Source of the DNA: an uncultured Oscillospiraceae bacterium
Lineage (GTDB): Bacteria; Bacillota; Clostridia; Oscillospirales; Acutalibacteraceae
Length of the DNA stretch: 16,415 nt
NCBI GenBank assembly: GCA_902478605.1
Contig: CABSLQ010000062.1
Span: forward strand, 1 to 16,415
Direction of reading: 5' to 3'
Shown: piece after piece, positions 7,586-15,089 of the stretch
Layout of the letters: each line of letters opens with the position of its first letter
Numbering within the stretch: position 1 is the stretch's first letter
The notes under the pieces: model-generated
Database searches by the model: none
What the model was told of the DNA's origin: nothing
Seen by the model: the letters and a program-made list of their open reading frames with translations, nothing else
Program-made: the position numbers and the translations under genes

Positions 7586-7627
7586 GCCGTTCACCCCCTT
7601 CCGCATACTAATTGCAGATTCAGCCTT

Positions 7628-7650
7628 AAAAGGGGACAGGAAAATAAAAA
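7628..7650 (-). promoter_or_regulatory. Shared TGTCCCCTTTT element upstream of sigma region-2 gene
   Basis: On the plus strand AAAAGGGGACA at 7628-7638 is followed by GG and an A-rich run (minus strand TTTTTAT, then CC, then TGTCCCCTTTT). The same arrangement occurs at 10977-10999 before the fused sigma gene. In both cases CAAT follows 13 bases after TGTCCCCTTTT on the coding strand. I infer an ECF-type promoter or operator for autoregulation. Confidence 0.55.
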
Positions 7651-7669
7651 ACTATTTTTCTAGCAAAAT

Positions 7670-7704
7670 ATAAGAAAAAGGACACCTCAACAAATGAGAT
7701 GTCC
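7670..7704 (-). terminator. Intrinsic terminator of the DUF3592-like gene
   Basis: Arms 7680-7689 and 7695-7704 pair at 9 of 10 positions with a 5-base loop. On the minus strand the stem is followed by CTTTTTCTT. It lies about 30 bases beyond the stop of the gene at 7732-8187 and separates it from the sigma region-2 gene. Confidence 0.8.
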
Positions 7705-7731
7705 CTTGCCAACACGGTTATTCCAATTCGG

Positions 7732-8187
7732 TTAAATTCCACCAAGCAGGTACATAACACCGATTCCCACCGCAATCGGAAGGATAAAGAACAGGATTTT
7801 GGATATAGCGCCCGGCTTCTTTTCTCCACGAAAGGCTTTGCGAGGGCTGTTCATATAATACAGCTTGATAACCATAGGAGGATATTCGTGTTCCAAATAT
7901 TTATACGTATATTGCTTACCAGAAACCTCATAAGCATAGGTGGCGTGATACCATGACGTTGGTTGTTGATCGGGCGTAATGGCATCGTCCCAAAATTTCA
8001 CCCGCTTTGCCTCCACAACATGACCGAGATGGATTGCTTTCTCAACCCGTTTGTTGCGCGGTGTGTGAGAACGGGTCCATTTCACTTCGATCACGAAAAG
8101 AACAATCATCACGACAATGCCCGCAAAGGCACTGAAACGAAAGACAGATGTTCCGAATTCCTCAATCAGTTCCACAAGTTCTTCCAT
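7732..8187 (-). CDS. DUF3592-like two-helix membrane protein
   Basis: A 151-residue protein with membrane segments at about residues 15-34 and 128-149. Between them lies a soluble domain (about 50-120) of the DUF3592 type: GHVVEAKRV, then ATYAYEVSGKQYTYKY, then PPMVIKLYYMNSPRKAF. The repeated 'Y-Y-V-G-x-Y' strand and 'I-x-L-Y-Y-P' strand are typical of that small beta domain. No enzymatic residue is evident, and the family has no assigned function. ATG 8187 has GGGAGG (8197-8202) 9 bases upstream. It has its own terminator (7670-7704) and a weaker copy of the TGTCCC-TTT element about 44 bases upstream, so it may belong to the same regulon as the sigma genes on both sides. Confidence 0.75.
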   Translation of the reverse strand: MEELVELIEEFGTSVFRFSAFAGIVVMIVLFVIEVKWTRSHTPRNKRVEKAIHLGHVVEAKRVKFWDDAITPDQQPTSWYHATYAYEVSGKQYTYKYLEHEYPPMVIKLYYMNSPRKAFRGEKKPGAISKILFFILPIAVGIGVMYLLGGI

Positions 8188-8230
8188 AGCGTTCAGCCTC
8201 CCTTTCCCACCTTCTTATTGTATCAAAGTG

Positions 8231-8240
8231 AAAGGGACAA
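8231..8240 (-). promoter_or_regulatory. Weaker copy of the TGTCCC-TTT element
   Basis: Coding-strand text TTGTCCCTTT lies 44 bases before the DUF3592-like gene, at nearly the same distance as the copy before the sigma region-2 gene. It has three rather than four C bases after TGTC's first run and the downstream CAAT (in TACAAT) is 5 bases closer, so membership is only suggestive. An ordinary -10-like TACAAT may also act here. Confidence 0.4.
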
Positions 8241-8315
8241 ATCAATGCAGCGCCTCTTGCGGGTCATTCCATCGTGTTTTACCGCCTTCCGGCATTTAAA
8301 ATGAGAAGCAAAAGA

Positions 8316-8356
8316 AAAACTCTATGCGAATGGTTAACCCATTCACATAGAGTTTT
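8316..8356 (-). terminator. Intrinsic terminator of the fused sigma gene
   Basis: An 18-base stem with one mismatch (8316-8333 with 8339-8356) and a 5-base loop. On the minus strand it ends in a T-rich tail (TTTTTCTTTT). It starts 9 bases after the stop codon of the gene at 8365-10920. Confidence 0.85.
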
Positions 8357-8364
8357 CATAAAAT

Positions 8365-10920
8365 CTATTCGGGGATTGTTACGGTAATGTCGAAGGCATG
8401 GTTCCAGCGGAAGACGGGGTTGACAAAGGTGAGGTCGGTAGCATAGACACCCGGTATATGGCGCAGCAGCAGACCGGTCAGGCGGGGGCCGCTTGCCTCA
8501 AAGGCATACTGCCGCTCGCAGGCGCCCGAAAAATAATTCTCTTCGGTATAATACAGCCGCAGGTCAAAATCCACCAGGGTGTAATCCTCCTTTTCCGACT
8601 GCAAAGAGAGGGATATCTGCGACGCCAGCGGTGTCTGTTCCGCTGCAGAGATGCCGCCGAAGACGTTGATAATGGCGCAGGAATAGGCATCCATGGAAAA
8701 TCCGGTATCCGGCCCCAGCCCGGTGACAGTATCCATGGCGACGCTGCCGTCGAAGCTCATACTCAGAGATCCGACAGGGAAGGATTCCCCTTTCTTCTGG
8801 GGCAGGGGGATCGCCATATGATACGCCTGCGGAGCCGTGATATAAAGATACGGGACGTGGAGGGTATACGTCCCGGCGGGAATGTCTCCGAATGCCCAAT
8901 CGCTGTAATCGTCGGTGTGGCCGGGCTGGAACCCGCCTGTGTATACCGTCCCGTCGGCAGCGGTCAGGGTAATGGGGGCGTCCTGCGCCCCCATCGTTGC
9001 CAGCGGGCTGCGGACGATATGGCCGGAGGGGACGACGGTATCCTGGCTGGAAGAGGGCTGCAGGGAAACCGTGACCTCCCCGTTCACCCGGCGGGGAGTC
9101 GCGGTCAGGCTGTAGATATCGGCACTCTCAGTAAACGACTCCCGTTCCGGCTCGGGCTGTACCGTCATCGGAATGGTGAAGGGATGGTTCCAGCGATAAT
9201 ATATCCCTTCCGGCCGGGTGGAAACCGTCACGCTGTCCTGGTCCTCCATCGCACCCAGCACATAGCCGTTGACCAGGGTGTAGGGATTTTCGGCTCCCGC
9301 ATCGCTGGCCGTTTGCGTCCACAGGTCGGCTTCGGTGTTGTGATAGGATACCCCATCTACTACGGCGTAGCCGGCATGCTCGGCCCCAACCGGAACCACC
9401 GCCGCCACCCGCTCAGGATCTTCGCCTTCCCAGACAGCTTCCAGCGCCCACCAGCGGTATCCCACCTGATCGTAGATGTCCGATTTGTTTTGGCAATAGT
9501 CGACGACGCTGTTTATGGGAAATAACCGTCCCAGCTCCAGCTTGCCGCCGGGCAGGGAAAGGGACGTGCCGACACGGCTCTCACCGGAGTCCAGGGAGAT
9601 TTGAACGGACTGTTTTTCCGGCTGCTCAGCCGGATACTGATAGACGTAGGGGACGTTCAGGGTGTACTCCCCCGGTTCGGCGAGACCGAAATACCAGTCC
9701 AGATAGGTGTCGCCGCTGATAGGGGAATAGGACTCCGGCTCCCCTTCCAGCACGGTGCCGTCCGGCGCCGTAACGGTAATGGGAAGATCGGGGCCGCCGT
9801 AGCCGGACCAGACCCCGCGGTTGAGGAACGGATAGGTGCAGAAGTCCCCGTCGTTCAAGGGGTGGATCGAAACCACCAGCTCCCCGTTCTCGATCCGGGG
9901 CACCGCCAGCAGGCCGCCGTCCTCTTCCGTAACGGCATAAAAGCCCACCTCGTCCAGAGCACTTTCCTCCGCCACCTGGAGGGTGAGGGGGATCGCCGTC
10001 CCATGGATCGTCAGCGTCAGCGACAGGGTATCCCCCGTATTGCCCGGCAGATCCCCTTCGAAAATCACCCGGTAGGCCACCGTGCCGTGCGCTATCTCGC
10101 CGCTGTTGCTCTTGGATATGAACCGGATATTGTCTAAGCCGCTGAGAGAGACATCAAACCGTTTTTGAGCGGGTTCGCTTCCCCCATAGAGCATGAGATC
10201 GGCGAGGAATGTGCCGTCCCGCCAGTAAGCGTCCTCCAGATGGAACTCGTACCCGTCTTCGCCTTGTACCGCTGTCCCTTCTTCCAGCACATAGACTGCA
10301 GCGTCGGCGTTGGTGTTGACGCCGTAGCCGGGGACAAAGCCGAAATGGCGCAGCACCATGTAGGCGCAGGCAGCCAGCAGGGCCAGCAGAGCCGCGATCA
10401 CCAGGCCGATGGACAGCGTCCGCAGCAGCTTTTTCAGGCTGCGCTGCTGCCGCTTTTTCACTGTCTCATACGGAAGGTCCAGGGAGGCGGCGATCTCCCG
10501 GGCCGTCATGCCGCCGTAGTATTTCATGCGGAGAATTTGCTCGTCCACCGGATCCAGTGCGGCCAGCGCCCGTTCCAGCTCGTCCTGTTTTTCCAGATGG
10601 TCGAACGGGTCTGCCGCCGGTTTCCCGCCGGTATCCGCGCCCTTCTCCCAGCGGCAGTTTTCCTGGTACCGGCGGATGGCACACCGGCGGGCAATGACCG
10701 CCAGATAGCCTTTCAATGCCCCTTTATCCGGATCAAACCGTTCTATATGTAGATAGAACGCGGTAAACGCTTCATTCACGCAGTCCTTGATATCCTCGGC
10801 ATTGCTGAGATATTGACGGCATACGGTCCACAGTAAGCCGCTGTACTCACCAATCAAGGCCGCCATCCCCTGCTCCGGTTCCTGGCGCAGCAGGGAAAGA
10901 AGCGACTCTTCCGTTTGCAT
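8365..10920 (-). CDS. Membrane-tethered ECF sigma factor with large ectodomain
   Basis: An 851-residue fusion. Residues 20-90 are sigma region 2 (DIKDCVNEAFTAFY, FDPDKGALKGYL). Residues 112-165 are region 4 with the helix-turn-helix MTAREIAASLDLPYETVKKR. Within four residues of its end a membrane helix begins (169-191). Residues 192-851 should lie outside the cell: an N-terminal part (about 205-315) and two related units, about 331-588 and 599-850. Each unit holds DxPITxTAxDGTV, then a D-W-F-G-x-GxYTLxVPYxY segment, and ends in RWNHxF. Known ECF factors are usually held by a separate anti-sigma protein; here the holder seems to be the same chain, and no anti-sigma gene is adjacent. Release by proteolysis on an outside signal is inference. 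ATG 10920 is chosen over GTG 10926 because AAAGGA lies about 9 bases away. Confidence 0.85.
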   Translation of the reverse strand: MQTEESLLSLLRQEPEQGMAALIGEYSGLLWTVCRQYLSNAEDIKDCVNEAFTAFYLHIERFDPDKGALKGYLAVIARRCAIRRYQENCRWEKGADTGGKPAADPFDHLEKQDELERALAALDPVDEQILRMKYYGGMTAREIAASLDLPYETVKKRQQRSLKKLLRTLSIGLVIAALLALLAACAYMVLRHFGFVPGYGVNTNADAAVYVLEEGTAVQGEDGYEFHLEDAYWRDGTFLADLMLYGGSEPAQKRFDVSLSGLDNIRFISKSNSGEIAHGTVAYRVIFEGDLPGNTGDTLSLTLTIHGTAIPLTLQVAEESALDEVGFYAVTEEDGGLLAVPRIENGELVVSIHPLNDGDFCTYPFLNRGVWSGYGGPDLPITVTAPDGTVLEGEPESYSPISGDTYLDWYFGLAEPGEYTLNVPYVYQYPAEQPEKQSVQISLDSGESRVGTSLSLPGGKLELGRLFPINSVVDYCQNKSDIYDQVGYRWWALEAVWEGEDPERVAAVVPVGAEHAGYAVVDGVSYHNTEADLWTQTASDAGAENPYTLVNGYVLGAMEDQDSVTVSTRPEGIYYRWNHPFTIPMTVQPEPERESFTESADIYSLTATPRRVNGEVTVSLQPSSSQDTVVPSGHIVRSPLATMGAQDAPITLTAADGTVYTGGFQPGHTDDYSDWAFGDIPAGTYTLHVPYLYITAPQAYHMAIPLPQKKGESFPVGSLSMSFDGSVAMDTVTGLGPDTGFSMDAYSCAIINVFGGISAAEQTPLASQISLSLQSEKEDYTLVDFDLRLYYTEENYFSGACERQYAFEASGPRLTGLLLRHIPGVYATDLTFVNPVFRWNHAFDITVTIPE

Positions 10921-10976
10921 AGGCACACATCCTTTGTTTTAATATGCTCCCATAAATATATTGTGCTGTAAAACGC

Positions 10977-11000
10977 AAAAGGGGACAAGGACGATAAAAA
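10977..11000 (-). promoter_or_regulatory. Shared TGTCCCCTTTT element upstream of fused sigma gene
   Basis: Plus-strand AAAAGGGGACA at 10977-10987, then AGG and ACGATAAAAA. On the coding strand this reads TTTTTAT, CGTCC, TTGTCCCCTTTT, and CAAT follows 13 bases later. It is an 11-of-11 match to the element at 7628-7638 and lies 57 bases before the start codon. I infer a promoter used by this sigma factor itself. Confidence 0.55.
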
Positions 11001-11156
11001 TTTTTATCTGCGCCTAATATTCCTGCAAAGCCGGTTGGGTTTACAGCCCGGCTGCCCGGCAAATAGCCCGCGGACACCTGAGAGGACCGAGGCGTTTGAC
11101 GTCAACTACAACGTGACAGCGAGCCGTATCAGGAACGCATGCAGTAAGAGGCAGAA
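11001..11156. other. Intergenic stretch, nothing identified
   Basis: It lies between the element of the fused sigma gene and the terminator of the next operon. I see no gene, no tRNA and no strong hairpin here. Confidence 0.3.
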
Positions 11157-11190
11157 AAACAGCCGTCTCCTGCTTCGGAGACGGCTGTTT
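11157..11190 (-). terminator. Intrinsic terminator of the two-component operon
   Basis: A perfect 14-pair stem (11157-11170 with 11177-11190) and 6-base loop. On the minus strand the stem ends in GTTTTTCT. It lies about 105 bases beyond the stop of the gene at 11296 and is the first terminator below the four minus-strand genes. Confidence 0.85.
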
Positions 11191-11295
11191 GGATCCGTAT
11201 TGGTACGGTATGCTTCTTGGGGAAGCCTTTGGACGAAAGCGGCAACGGCAAAAACAGACCGGGGGAGGGGAGCCCCTTCCGCCCATTCTGCTTCG

Positions 11296-11682
11296 TCACT
11301 CCGGCTTGGAAAGCTCTTCGGTCAGCTTTAAAATCTGCGGGGCTATCTTTTCCCGTTCCTTCCTGGTAATGCGGGTATACAGCGGATAGGCAGCGGCCAC
11401 GGCAGCGATGCCGATGACACCGAGGATCACGCCCGGAATGAACCAGCTTTCCGCCCAAAGCATGGTGCAGCACATGCCCACCCCCAGCAGTAGGCAGCCA
11501 AGGACGCCCAGAATTATGGAGAGAATCGTCCCCCTTTTCGCGGCCCGCTGGTCCAGCCGCCGCAGCTGTTCCATCTTATCCTCCGTTTTTTCCTGCGGCA
11601 GATACTTCTTTCGGATGCGGCGGATCTCTTCCTGCTGCTTGGCTGAGTAGGTATACTGAAAAGTATTTTGCTTGTTTTCCAT
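11296..11682 (-). CDS. Small two-helix membrane protein
   Basis: A 128-residue protein of unknown function. The first 50 residues are highly charged and probably helical (KQQEEIRRIRKKYLPQEKTED), and include a short KYLPQEKTEDKMEQLRRLD segment seen in many clostridial membrane proteins. Two close hydrophobic helices follow at about 51-75 and 80-100, then a Lys/Glu-rich tail. Both ends are likely cytoplasmic. ATG 11682 has AAAGGAAG about 9 bases upstream. It lies 66 bases after the eight-helix membrane protein gene and before the operon terminator, so it probably is the last gene of the two-component operon. Confidence 0.75.
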   Translation of the reverse strand: MENKQNTFQYTYSAKQQEEIRRIRKKYLPQEKTEDKMEQLRRLDQRAAKRGTILSIILGVLGCLLLGVGMCCTMLWAESWFIPGVILGVIGIAAVAAAYPLYTRITRKEREKIAPQILKLTEELSKPE

Positions 11683-11748
11683 AACCCATCTTCCTTTCTG
11701 ATTTCTGTGTCCTTATTCTACCGGATGATTATTTGTAAAAGAATAACC

Positions 11749-12660
11749 TTATGTTTCCAAATTGTTATTCTGGGGTTCCCTCAGCCGTTTAGTGGAGCGG
11801 GCAATCATATAAATGGCCATTGTCAGCACAACCGCGCAGACGGCGCCGCCGGAAGCCGCGAGCATCGTGCGGCGAAACTCTGGTTCATCGCCCCCAAACT
11901 GGGCGATCATGGCGGTTTCCAGCGACAGCATGGAAACCAGTGCGGCGGTCAGACTGATGACCTTGGCCGCCGACATCACCGGGCTGCCCTGCCGGCGATA
12001 CTTTATGACGTTGATTATCGCGGAAATGGTAATATAGAACGTATACATGGCCATCGCGTATATCATAAGGCCGGGATAGGAAAACCCTCGGTTCTGCGTC
12101 ACCATATAGAGGAGGATGCCGACCAGCGCCTGGTTCATCAAAAGCAGGATGATGCCGCAGGCACGGTAACGGCGAAATTCGGCCGGAATATCCTGGCCTA
12201 CCGGCTTGCGGTGGACATATCGTACCAGTACGGCACGCATGGCGGACAGCAGGGCATAATAACACGCAAGGGCAACAAACCATGCGGAACGATACCGGAT
12301 ACCGGAAAAAAGATTCAGCACCACATACAACAGATTGACAAACAGTCCGCCGTGAAGGGTGATTGCCGACCGGAAAACGGCATCGCCAAGCAGACGGTTT
12401 CCCAGCGGGGTGCTGCGTATTTTCTTTAGCAGCGCTATCTCCTCGATTCCGCCGCGGATCGCGTCCATAATGCCGGGGATACCCGTTACCGTGATGATCA
12501 TCGCATAGGCCGAGAGAAGGTAAGCCAGATAAGCAAGGGCCGAGTGGTCGCCTATGCCAAGCATGACAAAGACAAAAATAAAGGAAGGCACAGCGATCAG
12601 AGCCGTCGGCAGGGGCGGAAGAAAGAACAGTTTTTTTACAATTGGCTTAAGGTGCTTCAT
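11749..12660 (-). CDS. Eight-helix membrane protein linked to two-component system
   Basis: A 303-residue polytopic membrane protein of unknown function. Hydrophobic segments are at about 17-36, 41-67, 97-118, 124-146, 166-190, 196-220, 232-253 and 268-288. No ATP-binding, transporter or protease motif is visible. Its start (12660) lies 14 bases inside the end of the sensor kinase gene, and GGGAGGA within the kinase coding sequence provides the ribosome site 7 or so bases before ATG, so translation is coupled. Such overlap suggests a direct job with the kinase, as target of regulation or as signal partner. An ABC-permease role is unlikely because no ATPase gene is present. Confidence 0.75.
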   Translation of the reverse strand: MKHLKPIVKKLFFLPPLPTALIAVPSFIFVFVMLGIGDHSALAYLAYLLSAYAMIITVTGIPGIMDAIRGGIEEIALLKKIRSTPLGNRLLGDAVFRSAITLHGGLFVNLLYVVLNLFSGIRYRSAWFVALACYYALLSAMRAVLVRYVHRKPVGQDIPAEFRRYRACGIILLLMNQALVGILLYMVTQNRGFSYPGLMIYAMAMYTFYITISAIINVIKYRRQGSPVMSAAKVISLTAALVSMLSLETAMIAQFGGDEPEFRRTMLAASGGAVCAVVLTMAIYMIARSTKRLREPQNNNLET

Positions 12661-13744
12661 CCAGCTTCCTCCCGAGTTTGACCGTGAAGGTGCTCCCCTT
12701 TCCTGCCTCGCTGCTGACAGAAATATCCCCGCCGATGATGTCGATCACCCGCTTCACCAGTGCAAGGCCCAGGCCGTTCCCCTGGGTGGCATGGGAGGTA
12801 TCCCCCTGATAAAACTTTTCAAAAATGTGTCTGCCGACCTCCGACGGGATGCCGCAGCCCGTATCCGAAACCTGTACAACGGCAAAATCCCCCTGGGATT
12901 TCAGCGAAAGGGAAACGCGGCCGTGCGGCTCTGTAAATTTGATGGCATTGGAAAACAGGTTGTTCCAGACCAGGGAAAGCAACTCCGCGTCGGTATCCAC
13001 CAGCACGCCGTCCTCTATATCCGTTTCAATCTCCAGCGCCTTGTTCTCCCAGGCGCTTTCAAAGGCGAGCAGGCATTCACAAAGCTGTTCCCCCAGATCG
13101 TAGGTTTCCGCCTTCGGATAAATCTGCTGATTTTCCAGCTTGTTCAGCTTCAAAATGTTTGTGATCAAATTGGCGAGCCGGCGGGAGGTGTCGGTGATGG
13201 CTTTGGCGTATTCCAGACGCTTTTCCTCCGGCAGATTCGGTTGCTGCAGCATGGTGCCATAGTTCTGTATGACCGCCAGCGGCGTTTTCAGCTCGTGTGA
13301 AACGTTGGCAATAAAATCCGTTCGCAGCGTCTCGGTGCCGGAAAGCTCCTCCGCCATTTGATTGAAGTAATCGGCTATCACATCAAATCCGCTCATATCG
13401 TCTACGCCGCGAAGGGGCGGAATCCTGACGGAAAAGTCCCCCTTCATAATCTGCTCCGCCGCTTTCACAATTTTCCGCACCGGGCGGTCTACCATAAACC
13501 GGCGCCGGATGCCGTCAATCACGGTGCACAGCAGGCTCAGCAGCATAACATTCAGAAAAGTCACTTTGGCGGCCCGTTCGATATGTTCCTGGGTAAGCTC
13601 CCATCCCGCTGACCGTGTCATCATATTGAGAAACAGGGTCATACAGCAGGTGATGACAAAGGCCATCAGCAGGAAAAAAATGATATAGCGCCGCAGGGCA
13701 AACAGCCACCGGCTGCTGCGCTTCTTCTTTTTACGGCCGCTCAT
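12647..13744 (-). CDS. Sensor histidine kinase
   Basis: A 365-residue membrane kinase that phosphorylates its partner response regulator. Order: Lys/Arg-rich start, membrane helix about 19-41, a very short outside loop of about 20 residues, second helix about 60-78, HAMP linker about 80-135, HisKA dimerisation domain with phospho-acceptor H150 in SHELKTPL, and the ATPase domain. The ATPase domain has an N box (NNLFSNAIKF, 261-270), G1 (DTGCGIP, 294-300), F box (FEKFYQ, 308-313) and G2 (GNGLGLALV, 322-330). All catalytic boxes are intact. The small outside loop means that it probably senses a signal in the membrane or through a partner. It overlaps the response regulator by four bases (ATGA). 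The domain order is like VanS-type kinases, but no van gene is present. Confidence 0.95.
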   Translation of the reverse strand: MSGRKKKKRSSRWLFALRRYIIFFLLMAFVITCCMTLFLNMMTRSAGWELTQEHIERAAKVTFLNVMLLSLLCTVIDGIRRRFMVDRPVRKIVKAAEQIMKGDFSVRIPPLRGVDDMSGFDVIADYFNQMAEELSGTETLRTDFIANVSHELKTPLAVIQNYGTMLQQPNLPEEKRLEYAKAITDTSRRLANLITNILKLNKLENQQIYPKAETYDLGEQLCECLLAFESAWENKALEIETDIEDGVLVDTDAELLSLVWNNLFSNAIKFTEPHGRVSLSLKSQGDFAVVQVSDTGCGIPSEVGRHIFEKFYQGDTSHATQGNGLGLALVKRVIDIIGGDISVSSEAGKGSTFTVKLGRKLDEAP

Positions 13745-14415
13745 TTCAATACCGCCTTGTATCCCAGTCCGTGCACCGTCACAATTTCAAAGTCGCGGCA
13801 ATCCGAAAACTTATCCCGCAGCTTTGTCATATAGACGTCCACTGTCCGGGGACCGGACGAAGTGGCGCTGTCCCAGAATTCATCCATCAGCTGGGAGCGG
13901 GTAAAGGTCTTTTTCGGATAGGAAAGCAGCTTGTAGAGGAGATTGAATTCCCGCACCGTCAGGGGAATTTCCTTATCGTGCAGATAGGCGGAATGCTCCT
14001 CCGCATCCAGCGTCAGGCTGCCCACCGTCAGCTTTTTGCTGGTGGCGATTTTGGCTCTCCGCAGCAGGGCCTCGATGCGCAGAAGCAGCTCGTCCAGATC
14101 AATGGGCTTTACCATGTAATCGTCGATCCCCATCTTAAAGCCGCGCTGCTTGGCCGCAAAATCATCCCGCGCCGTCATGAACAAAAGAGGAATCTCCTGG
14201 TTCAATTCCCGCACGGTTTTGGCAAATTCAAAGCCATCGATTCCCGGCATCATGATATCCGAAACGATCAAGTCAAACAGGGTGCCGCCATACATGGCGT
14301 CATAGGCTTCGCTGGCGTCCAGGCATCCCACTGCCTCATATCCGTTTTGGTTTAAATAGGAACAAGCGGTCTTATTTAATTCCCGGTCGTCTTCCACCAC
14401 GAGTATTTTAAACAT
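13741..14415 (-). CDS. OmpR/VanR-type response regulator
   Basis: A 224-residue DNA-binding regulator. The receiver domain (1-118) has acidic D9/D10, phospho-acceptor D53 in VSDIMMPG, T81 and K103 in MVKP, so it can accept phosphate from the kinase encoded next to it. The winged-helix domain (about 130-224) shows LTVREFNLLYKLL, then RTVDVYMTKLRDK and the final HGLGYKAV. ATG 14415 has AGGAGGG (14424-14430) 8 bases upstream and an extended -10 promoter 24 bases upstream. It opens a four-gene operon. Its DNA target is unknown, but autoregulation of the operon is usual for this family. Confidence 0.95.
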   Translation of the reverse strand: MFKILVVEDDRELNKTACSYLNQNGYEAVGCLDASEAYDAMYGGTLFDLIVSDIMMPGIDGFEFAKTVRELNQEIPLLFMTARDDFAAKQRGFKMGIDDYMVKPIDLDELLLRIEALLRRAKIATSKKLTVGSLTLDAEEHSAYLHDKEIPLTVREFNLLYKLLSYPKKTFTRSQLMDEFWDSATSSGPRTVDVYMTKLRDKFSDCRDFEIVTVHGLGYKAVLK

Positions 14416-14438
14416 ATAGCCTGCCCTCCTATATTTTT

Positions 14439-14447
14439 ATTATACCA
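14439..14447 (-). promoter_or_regulatory. Extended -10 promoter of the two-component operon
   Basis: Reading on the minus strand, TGGTATAAT lies at 14447-14439, which is a TGnTATAAT extended -10. No good -35 is seen at 17-18 bases. The start codon is 24 bases downstream. Confidence 0.6.
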
Positions 14448-14495
14448 TAAAGTTGTTAAAGTTTTGTTTGCGTTTTGACTCCTGCGTAAAAACGG

Positions 14496-14535
14496 AAAAA
14501 ATGGGGCCTGCGTACATATCCCTGCACGCAGGCCC
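14496..14535 (-). terminator. Intrinsic terminator of the 85-residue protein gene
   Basis: GGGCCTGCGT (14504-14513) pairs perfectly with 14526-14535 across a 12-base loop. On the minus strand the stem is followed by CATTTTTTCCGTTTTT. It lies 11 bases after the stop codon. Confidence 0.85.
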
Positions 14536-14546
14536 GGCAGCCTGTT

Positions 14547-14804
14547 TTAAGCTTCCCCGCCGTTCTTTGCCGCGTCGATCCGCTCCTGGGCCTGCGCGGT
14601 TCTTTCTTTTGCCCGGGCAATCGCCTCATCCCGCTTGGCCTGTTCGGCGGCTTTGCGGGCCGCCGGGTTGCTCTGCGCTTTTGCCTCTTCCCACTGCGCT
14701 TTGGCTTCGGCCTTTGCCGCTTCGAAATTGGCCTTATCCACCTCATGCTGCGCCTTTGCGCTTTCTTTCATGTCCGGGAATGCGCTTTTCAAAAAGTTTG
14801 CCAT
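14547..14804 (-). CDS. Small Ala/Lys/Glu-rich helical protein
   Basis: An 85-residue protein, almost entirely Ala, Lys, Glu, Gln and Arg after the first 12 residues, which predicts one or two long amphipathic helices or a coiled coil. The start MANFLKSAFPDMKESAKAQ is shared by many small uncharacterised clostridial proteins, as far as I recall. No signal peptide or membrane segment is present, so it is cytoplasmic. ATG 14804 has AGGAAG (14811-14816) 6-7 bases upstream; the longer open frame upstream runs through an inverted repeat and is not credible. It forms its own transcription unit with a terminator at 14496-14535. The leader holds a long inverted repeat (14821-14926). Confidence 0.8.
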   Translation of the reverse strand: MANFLKSAFPDMKESAKAQHEVDKANFEAAKAEAKAQWEEAKAQSNPAARKAAEQAKRDEAIARAKERTAQAQERIDAAKNGGEA

Positions 14805-14820
14805 ACGGATCTTCCTTTCC

Positions 14821-14926
14821 TTAAAATGTATCGCCAGCCATGCTGCTGAAGGGGAACGGCATTGGATTCGGATTGCCGTCTGCCGTTCGGCGGGCAGCAG
14901 CTTCCCATCGGCTATATGCATTTTAA
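14821..14926. repeat. Long imperfect inverted repeat in leader region
   Basis: Nested complementary arms form one long hairpin: 14821-14828 with 14919-14926 (8 pairs), 14836-14839 with 14910-14913 (4 pairs), 14842-14848 with 14895-14901 (7 pairs), and 14854-14861 with 14881-14888 (8 pairs), around an apical loop of 19 bases. It ends 5 bases before the ribosome site of the 85-residue protein. It could be a structured RNA leader or a small mobile repeat of the REP/MITE kind. Confidence 0.6.
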
Positions 14927-15022
14927 AAGGGATTCGTTTCGGAAATAATGCGGAGATGTTTTGGATTTATTATAATGCGGCAGGTCGTCCGCGGTTTCCC
15001 GCACAGACGGGCCGATTTGTCC

Positions 15023-15051
15023 TTGCGGAGCCGTGGGCTCTGTGGTATACT
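15023..15051 (+). promoter_or_regulatory. Promoter of the SGNH hydrolase gene
   Basis: TTGCGG at 15023-15028, a 17-base spacer and TATACT at 15046-15051, with TGG before it (extended -10). The start codon follows 38 bases later. Confidence 0.7.
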
Positions 15052-15089
15052 GTAAACCAATATGGATATAGCGGAAGAGGGGCCGTATT

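Noticed and set aside
8398..9525. Plus-strand open frame opposite the sigma ectodomain
   Set aside because: Antisense shadow without start signals; the minus-strand protein has coherent domains and duplication.
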